A DNA stretch of 64,000 nt, from the NCBI GenBank assembly GCA_036494545.1, contig DASXOB010000018.1, positions 1 to 64,000 of the forward strand, in the 5' to 3' direction. The notes beneath the pieces were generated by a model that saw nothing but the letters and a program-made list of their open reading frames with translations, was not told where the DNA came from and ran no database searches. The stretch is from JAICXG01 sp036494545. GTDB lineage: Bacteria > Verrucomicrobiota > Verrucomicrobiia > Chthoniobacterales > UBA10450. Positions 58,923 through 64,000 of the stretch are shown piece after piece. The translations under genes and the position numbers were made by a program. Every line of letters begins with the position of its first letter. Within the stretch, counting starts at the first letter, position 1.

Positions 58923-60440
58923 CTATTGGATCATGATCTGCCTGGCACGGGATGGGATGCCGTTAGCCACTACCGTGAGTTTGGCGGCACCGGTCTCCAT
59001 TCCTGCGGGGATATCCACCATTGTGGTAACGATTGCGCTACCGGTCGCTATTCCCATCGTGCTGTGGTCGTGAGTGCGGGCGTAAAAGACATGACTTGTA
59101 GCGACGTTCTGAATACGTACGATTGGGTAGTTACTGGACATTGTGCCATCATCGCCATAGTCAGCGCCCACATCGAGCCCATTGAACTGCGTGCCTGAGA
59201 GCGAGATGGTTGTGCCGCGCGTCGCATTGTGCGGCGACGAAGTAATCGTGGGCGCCCAGGCAGCGTCAGGTTTGCCTTGGGAAGTCAAGATCTCAGCATC
59301 GATCGTCTGGCCATCCGCAATCACCATCAGGACTTGACCCGAGGGCAGGAGGAGCATTCGACCCTGCCAGGATTGATGTGAACCCGAGCTTTGTGTGGCA
59401 GGAGCCGGAGTGAAGGTGATTCCATCAAAAAAGTAGAGTGTCCCAGATCCTTGGAAGACACCCGGGCTGGTATAAGCAAGGATGTTGCTATCCGGCAGGA
59501 TGGCGCAAGGCGCATCCGCCATGTCGTTACCACCCGGAAAGTCCGGGCCCGCGGCCCACGTACCGGTGGCAGTGTTATAGAGAGCCGTGTGCGGGAGAGC
59601 ACCAAAGGCGGCGACCGTCCCATCCGGGCGCTGCATCATCGGGCCGATCTCGAGGAAGCTCGGATCAGGCAAATGCGCGATCGTGCTCCCGGCGCTCGTC
59701 CACGTATGAGTGGTGGGGTTATAGGTTTCCGAGTTCGTGCCGTTCTCGCAGTCGACCGTCAGGAGGTTGCCATTGGGCAGCTTGCAGAAGCCTTCTTCCA
59801 CAAAGGGATCGGCTTTGCCGGTGCCTACCGCTGTCCAGGTGAGGGTCGAAGAATTGAAGTTGACCTGTTTAGTGACAAATACACCAGCCTCTCCCAGGGT
59901 AAGGGTGCCATCATCCAGCACGGCGCAAGGAGCGTCGCCGATGGTTCCCCAACCCGTGGGCGGATTAACCGTCGTCCAGGTATTGGCAACCGGGTCGTAG
60001 ATCGCACCCATGTTTGTCTCAACCTGTTGGAGGTGATTGTATTCTCCACCTTCCACTAATACACGGCCATCTTTGAGAACCGCGGAAGCGAAATAAAGCG
60101 GCGCATAGCTGGAAGACATGGAAGCCAACTGCGACCACGTGCCTCGGAGATAATTGCCCGTGTTATCGGGAGTGAGTCGCCACCAGTTGTTGCTATTGTA
60201 CTCGTGCGTCATCACCGTGCCGTCAGTGAGAAGTAGGGATGTGTCGGTTTGAAAAGGCGGTTGGTTGGCCAATTTCTGCCATCTGGCGGCGGCGGCTTCA
60301 TCATGGCCAGACATCCCGAGACGCTGGGCAGGGGCTGTTTGAACGACGGCGCACAGCAGCACCATCGTGAAGGCGCTTGCCATGACCGAGAAAACCCGGT
60401 GGCGAAACGCGTTGCAATTAAAGGAGACAGTACGTGTCAT
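58923..60440 (-). CDS. secreted kelch/galactose-oxidase-like protein with DUF1929-type tail
   Basis: A 505-residue exported protein. GGAGG lies 5 bases before the ATG at 60440, followed by a signal helix (VMASAFTMVLLCAVVQTAPA). The body is a seven-bladed kelch propeller with WSQLASMSSSYAPLYFASAV, LKDGRVLVEGGEYN and WTTVNPPTGWG repeats. The C-terminal immunoglobulin-like domain (TMSSNYPIVRIQNVATSHVF, GMETGAAKLTVVANG) matches the DUF1929 domain of galactose oxidase/glyoxal oxidase. The copper-radical Tyr-Cys pair is not evident by eye, so enzymatic activity is open. It probably forms an operon with the multicopper oxidase. Confidence 0.82.
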   Translation of the reverse strand: MTRTVSFNCNAFRHRVFSVMASAFTMVLLCAVVQTAPAQRLGMSGHDEAAAARWQKLANQPPFQTDTSLLLTDGTVMTHEYNSNNWWRLTPDNTGNYLRGTWSQLASMSSSYAPLYFASAVLKDGRVLVEGGEYNHLQQVETNMGAIYDPVANTWTTVNPPTGWGTIGDAPCAVLDDGTLTLGEAGVFVTKQVNFNSSTLTWTAVGTGKADPFVEEGFCKLPNGNLLTVDCENGTNSETYNPTTHTWTSAGSTIAHLPDPSFLEIGPMMQRPDGTVAAFGALPHTALYNTATGTWAAGPDFPGGNDMADAPCAILPDSNILAYTSPGVFQGSGTLYFFDGITFTPAPATQSSGSHQSWQGRMLLLPSGQVLMVIADGQTIDAEILTSQGKPDAAWAPTITSSPHNATRGTTISLSGTQFNGLDVGADYGDDGTMSSNYPIVRIQNVATSHVFYARTHDHSTMGIATGSAIVTTMVDIPAGMETGAAKLTVVANGIPSRARQIMIQ

Positions 60441-60549
60441 GTCCTCCAGCGTGCCCAGCTGGGGTAGTCTTGACAAGCGAAATCTGACGATCTCGTAACA
60501 ATTCCCGCATTTTCGCGAAGCATCGGAACTTCGCCTTGGGCACGGGCGC

Positions 60550-60876
60550 TCAGAATTTAAAGGCAAAAAAGATCGCGCCTACGATGAAAAGGTACGAAAC
60601 GCAGTAGTTCCACTTTACCGGCGAGCGAAACAGCAGGAACGCCACCGCGGTAAATACGACGAGGGTAACACATTCCTGCAAGATCTTGAGCTGCGGCACG
60701 GTCCATTCCTGTGAGCCGATGCGGTTAGCTGGCACTTGGAAGATGTATTCGAAAAGCGCCAGCCCCCAACTGGCAAGAATCACCAGCCAGAGCGGCTGAT
60801 CTTTGAATTTGAGATGGCCATACCAGGCGAGATTCATGAACGCGTTGGAAATGATGAGCAGGAAAATCGTCTTCAT
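60550..60876 (-). CDS. DMT-like small membrane protein (DUF486)
   Basis: A 108-residue protein with four membrane helices, starting MKTIFLLIISNAFMNLAWYG. Further conserved blocks are LFEYIFQVPANRIGS and QLKILQECVTLVVF, which are characteristic of DUF486 members of the drug/metabolite transporter superfamily. Transport substrate unknown. The ATG at 60876 is chosen; the longer frame to 61032 adds an Arg-rich tail. Confidence 0.85.
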   Translation of the reverse strand: MKTIFLLIISNAFMNLAWYGHLKFKDQPLWLVILASWGLALFEYIFQVPANRIGSQEWTVPQLKILQECVTLVVFTAVAFLLFRSPVKWNYCVSYLFIVGAIFFAFKF

Positions 60877-61095
60877 GTTTGGACGAGCCGACAGTCGACT
60901 CTTCGAGCCCGCTCGCCAGCGCAATTTTAGCCTCCGGTCGGCCGTCCAGACGTAATCGTCTCGCGGGCCAGAGTAAGCTGGCAACCTCGACGCGGAGCGG
61001 TTTTGCGCCCTCCTTCTTTGCTCGTTAGGCAAGCATTGGTAACAAATGTGTTACCGTTCTCCGGTCGCTTCGAATGCGCGGAGAGGTGAAAATGC

Positions 61096-63597
61096 GTGCG
61101 AACCAAACAATTCATGAACTCTCGCTTTCACTATCTTCGCGCAACAGTCGCAGCCGGCGCCTTCTTTCTCCTTGTCTCGGCCGGCGCCACAACATTTACA
61201 GTCCAGGTCGGCAGCGGCGGCGACCGTTTTTCACCTTCCACCGTTACCGTGAATGAGGGCGACACGGTAGAATGGATGTGGAAAGGAAATACTCATAGCA
61301 GCACTTCGGGAACGCCCGACCACACGACCGGCCTCTGGGATTCCGGCATCAAAAATAGCGGTGCCACTTTCAGTCACACCTTTAGCGCCGCTGGAAGTTT
61401 TCCCTACTTCTGTACCGTTCATGGCAGCTGCTGCAACATGAAGGGCACCGTGGTTGTCAGCGCGTCGACGCCATCGCCAACCCCGACGCCCAGTCCAAGC
61501 CCAACTCCAACCCCGACGCCAACTCCCACACCTTCACCTACGCCACTTTTACCGCTTATTGGCCAGGGACCCGCCAAGGTTCACTTGCAGACCATCGCAA
61601 GCGGACTCACGGCGCCTAACGATCTTGTCCCATCCGACGACGGCCGCCTCTTTGTCGTCGGGCAAACTGGCCAGGTCCGCCTGATCAAGGACGGGGCGCT
61701 GGTTACGACGCCATTTCTCAATGTCTCTGCGCGGCTCGTGCCGCTCATGCCAAGTTATGACGAGCGCGGCCTGCTCGGCTTTGCTTTTCATCCGGGATTT
61801 AGTGATTCAACCAGTCCCGGTTTCAGGAAGTTCTACACCTACACCAGCGAGCCGGTTGCAGGTGCGGCCGATTTCACAGAGCCAGATCCGAGCGCTTTCG
61901 ATCATCAGAGCGTAATAGCCGAGTGGCAGGTCTCCGCCACCAATCCTGACGTGGCCGACCCGGCAAGTCGCCGCGAAGTGCTACGGATCGACGAGCCGCA
62001 GTTCAATCATAACGGCGGCAAGCTGGCCTTTCGCCCCGGCGAACCTTATCTCTACATTTCGTTAGGCGACGGCGGTGCCGCCAACGACGTGGGTGATGGC
62101 CACAACACCATCACCGGCAACGGCCAGGACCTCACAGTTGTCCTGGGCAAGATCCTGCGCATCGATCCGCTTGATCCCAGCCTAACGAGCGGCAGCGCCG
62201 ACCCGGCGAGCGCCAACGGCAAGTATCGCGTGCCGGCAAGCAACCCCTTTGCAGGTAGCAAAACGGCAGTCCACGAAATCTATGCCTACGGTTTGCGTAA
62301 TCCTTTTCGTTTTTCCTTCGACGCCGAGAGCGATCGCCTCATCGTGGGTGACGTTGGGCAAAACAACGTCGAGGAAGTGGATTTCGTAGAGGCGGGCAAA
62401 AACTACGGCTGGAATCGCAAAGAAGGCACTTTCCTCTTTAATCCTGACGACGGTACAGTCATACCGGACCCATCGCCCGATCCTTCCCTCACTGATCCAG
62501 TCCTGGAATACAGTCACTCTGACGGCATCGCAGTGCTCGGCGGCTTCATCGATCGCGGAGCAGGAGTTCCAGCTCTCGACGGCCTCTATGTGTTCGGTGA
62601 CCTTAGTGGCACGAACGCTGCCCGCCTCTTTTACAGCGATTTCACCGACGGCCTCATCCAGGAACTGCGTCTCGACGACCCGACTCGTCTCGATGGCCTT
62701 TTCCTCAAAGGTTTTGGCACAGATAACACCGGCGAAGTTTACGCGCTGATTGATTCCAACATTGGCCCCAGCGGCACTGGCGGCGAAGTCGATAAGATTG
62801 TTTCCATAACTCCTTCACCGGCCTTTGTGAATCTCTCCACGCGTCTGCTTGTTGAGACCGGCGAGAATGTCCTTATCGGCGGCTTCATCATCACAGGCAG
62901 CGATGGCGAAGATGTTGTCCTGCGTGGTATCGGTCCCTCCCTTACTGTCAACGGCCAGGCTCTTACTGGACTCTTGCCCGATCCTAAAATCGAACTCCAC
63001 GACGGTAGCGGAGCGGTTATCGCCACGAACGACAACTGGATGGATGGCCCCGATAAGATGAAAATCCAGGACGACGGCCTTGCACCCAAAAACAATCTAG
63101 AGTCCGCCCTTCTTGCTCACCTGCAACCGGGTAACTATACCGTCATCCTAAGTGACGCGAAGGGGGCCTCCGGCATAGGCCTCGTCGAGCTTTACGCCGT
63201 CGAGCCGACCGCTCCAGCGAATCCAGTTAACATCTCCACGCGAGGTCTTGTTCAGACAGGCGACAATATCTTGATCGGCGGCTTCATCATCGGCGGAAGC
63301 GACAGCCGCGAGGTCGTCGTCCGCGGGATCGGCCCCTCCTTAAGCGCAGCCGGCATCAACAATCCATTGCTCGATCCCACCCTCGAACTGCATGACGGCC
63401 AGGGAATGTTGCTCATGAGTAACGACGATTGGCGCGATACCCAGGAGGCCGATATCCTCGCCACCGGCCTCGCCCCTGGTGATGACCGCGAGTCAGCCAT
63501 TCTTATGACTCTTGCCGCTGGGAACTATACTGCCGTTCTGCGCGGCGCCGGTGACACAACCGGCGTTGCCCTCGTCGAAGCCTTTCAGCTCCAGTAA
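61096..63597 (+). CDS. secreted cupredoxin-PQQ sugar dehydrogenase fusion with two verrucomicrobial repeat domains
   Basis: An 833-residue exported protein from GTG 61096 (GGAGAGG upstream; ATG at 61114 is an alternative). Signal helix, then a plastocyanin-like domain of about 95 residues with the T1 copper set (NTHSS His, and YFCTVHGSCCNMKG for Cys, His, Met). A TPSPTPTPTP linker follows, then a glucose/sorbosone dehydrogenase-like PQQ propeller (about 165-565; LPSDDGRLFV-like start, GERGLLGFAFHPGF region, LAFRPGEPYLYISLGDGG, EIYAYGLRNPFRFSFD, VGDVGQNNVEEVDFVEAGKN). Two C-terminal repeat domains end the protein (about 570-700 and 710-833). Electrons from sugar oxidation could pass directly to the fused cupredoxin. 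Confidence 0.9.
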   Translation: MRTKQFMNSRFHYLRATVAAGAFFLLVSAGATTFTVQVGSGGDRFSPSTVTVNEGDTVEWMWKGNTHSSTSGTPDHTTGLWDSGIKNSGATFSHTFSAAGSFPYFCTVHGSCCNMKGTVVVSASTPSPTPTPSPSPTPTPTPTPTPSPTPLLPLIGQGPAKVHLQTIASGLTAPNDLVPSDDGRLFVVGQTGQVRLIKDGALVTTPFLNVSARLVPLMPSYDERGLLGFAFHPGFSDSTSPGFRKFYTYTSEPVAGAADFTEPDPSAFDHQSVIAEWQVSATNPDVADPASRREVLRIDEPQFNHNGGKLAFRPGEPYLYISLGDGGAANDVGDGHNTITGNGQDLTVVLGKILRIDPLDPSLTSGSADPASANGKYRVPASNPFAGSKTAVHEIYAYGLRNPFRFSFDAESDRLIVGDVGQNNVEEVDFVEAGKNYGWNRKEGTFLFNPDDGTVIPDPSPDPSLTDPVLEYSHSDGIAVLGGFIDRGAGVPALDGLYVFGDLSGTNAARLFYSDFTDGLIQELRLDDPTRLDGLFLKGFGTDNTGEVYALIDSNIGPSGTGGEVDKIVSITPSPAFVNLSTRLLVETGENVLIGGFIITGSDGEDVVLRGIGPSLTVNGQALTGLLPDPKIELHDGSGAVIATNDNWMDGPDKMKIQDDGLAPKNNLESALLAHLQPGNYTVILSDAKGASGIGLVELYAVEPTAPANPVNISTRGLVQTGDNILIGGFIIGGSDSREVVVRGIGPSLSAAGINNPLLDPTLELHDGQGMLLMSNDDWRDTQEADILATGLAPGDDRESAILMTLAAGNYTAVLRGAGDTTGVALVEAFQLQ

Positions 63598-63747
63598 GCG
63601 GGAGAGCTTTAATTTCGACCAGCACCGGAGAAGTCACACCGCGCCGTGCACTTGATTTCGCTTTCTTTCTCGCTCTTGTCAGCCAGAAGTGCTTTGGTTA
63701 TCCCAAAGAGACCAACTCGTCTCTCGCTCCAAATCTTTAGACTGACC

Positions 63748-64000
63748 ATGGCTACAGAAGATAAGTGCTGCACGGTCGTTCCTTATTTTAGGATCGCGGC
63801 CGGAAAGATGGCCGAATTTAAGAGTTACTGCGACGAGTTTGTCGCCAGGACAAGAAACGAGCCGAAGTGCCTCTATTATGGCTTCAGCTTTTACGACGAC
63901 CTCGCCCATTGCCGCGAAGGCTACGCCGATGCCGAGAGTCTTCTCGCGCATCTGCAAAATATCGGTGCGCTTCTGGAAGAAGCACTCAAGATCGCGGAAC
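63748..64000 (+). CDS. antibiotic biosynthesis monooxygenase-like (ABM) protein, partial
   Basis: An open frame of 84 codons running off the window: MATEDKCCTVVPYFRIAAGK, then MAEFKSYCDEFVARTRNEPK and CLYYGFSFYDDLAHCREGYA. The pattern PYF.i..GK..EFK and the A-D-AESLLAHLQN segment resemble small ABM-fold/quinol-monooxygenase-like proteins found in Verrucomicrobia and Planctomycetes. The frame lies on the strand opposite to a longer shadow frame. Confidence 0.65.
   Translation, partial: MATEDKCCTVVPYFRIAAGKMAEFKSYCDEFVARTRNEPKCLYYGFSFYDDLAHCREGYADAESLLAHLQNIGALLEEALKIAE

Noticed and set aside
61460..61550. Similar CCAACTCCAACCCCGACG repeat
   Set aside because: It encodes the TPTPTP linker between cupredoxin and dehydrogenase domains, not a regulatory repeat.
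63679..63957. 92-codon minus-strand frame at the right edge
   Set aside because: The plus-strand frame from 63748 has a better start and a recognisable ABM-like pattern and runs off the window.
1..64000. tRNA, rRNA or CRISPR arrays
   Set aside because: I looked for tRNA cloverleaf cores (GTTCRANNC), rRNA blocks and regularly spaced repeats and found none that hold up; a covariance search would be decisive.

Overview
The window most resembles a chromosome segment of a soil or freshwater member of Verrucomicrobiota (Chthoniobacterales/Spartobacteria-like). The pointers are a roughly 120-residue C-terminal domain (NISTR ... IGPSL ... LELHDG ... NDNW ... GLVEAY) repeated on four large secreted proteins, an ASPIC/UnbV tail, a dockerin-like tail, a degraded PEP-CTERM-like tail, and the overall gene style. 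This placement is inferred from family knowledge; no rRNA or other decisive marker is present.

Layout. 1-5.8 kb: end of an ASPIC/UnbV surface protein, a large secreted dockerin-like protein, and a NapH-type polyferredoxin fused to TPRs. 5.9-9.5 kb: a small membrane protein, then a 3.3-kb IS1-like element (IS1-family transposase, DUF3800 protein, small DNA-binding protein, one unknown) with a 30-bp palindrome at its left end. 9.5-16.5 kb: a complete-looking filamentous phage (inovirus) prophage between 22-bp direct repeats, with Zot, pVI-like, pIII-like and pVIII-like proteins, several very small membrane peptides, an HUH replication protein, a gene V-like protein, and an unexpected isoprenylcysteine-methyltransferase-like gene. 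16.5-22.5 kb: GNAT, lysC-thrC, ClC channel, Cys-rich secreted pair. 22.5-34.5 kb: small single-gene accessory units (methyltransferase, cupin, glyoxalase, RidA, DUF1801, YcxB) mixed with gene remnants (DUF2071, IS110, HsdM) and a housekeeping patch (desaturase, infA, RRM protein).

34.9-48.6 kb: a 1030-residue fusion of 2-oxoacid dehydrogenase E1alpha, E1beta and E2, a ferritin-like protein, two paralogous TolB-like propeller proteins flanking a LuxR regulator, glutamate dehydrogenase, a cystathionine gamma-synthase-type enzyme and murJ. 48.6-57 kb: a patch of partial duplications (small PKD-like secreted proteins, a copy of the murJ start), gene remnants, an MsrB-like protein lacking its cysteine, and a CHASE3-PAS sensor without kinase. 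57-64 kb: extracytoplasmic copper/oxidase genes (multicopper oxidase, kelch galactose-oxidase-like protein, cupredoxin-PQQ dehydrogenase fusion).

The strongest unexplained signal is the 9-mer TCGTTAGGC (reverse GCCTAACGA). I count about 36 exact copies by eye in 64 kb, in coding and non-coding DNA and on both strands, where about 0.5 is expected for a random 9-mer. It is absent from the IS, and the prophage has only two imperfect 8-mer matches. At three gene ends it forms inverted pairs that could fold as terminators. It behaves like a DNA-uptake-type sequence. It also matches the integron core site GTTRRRY, and one copy ends an attC-like imperfect palindrome.
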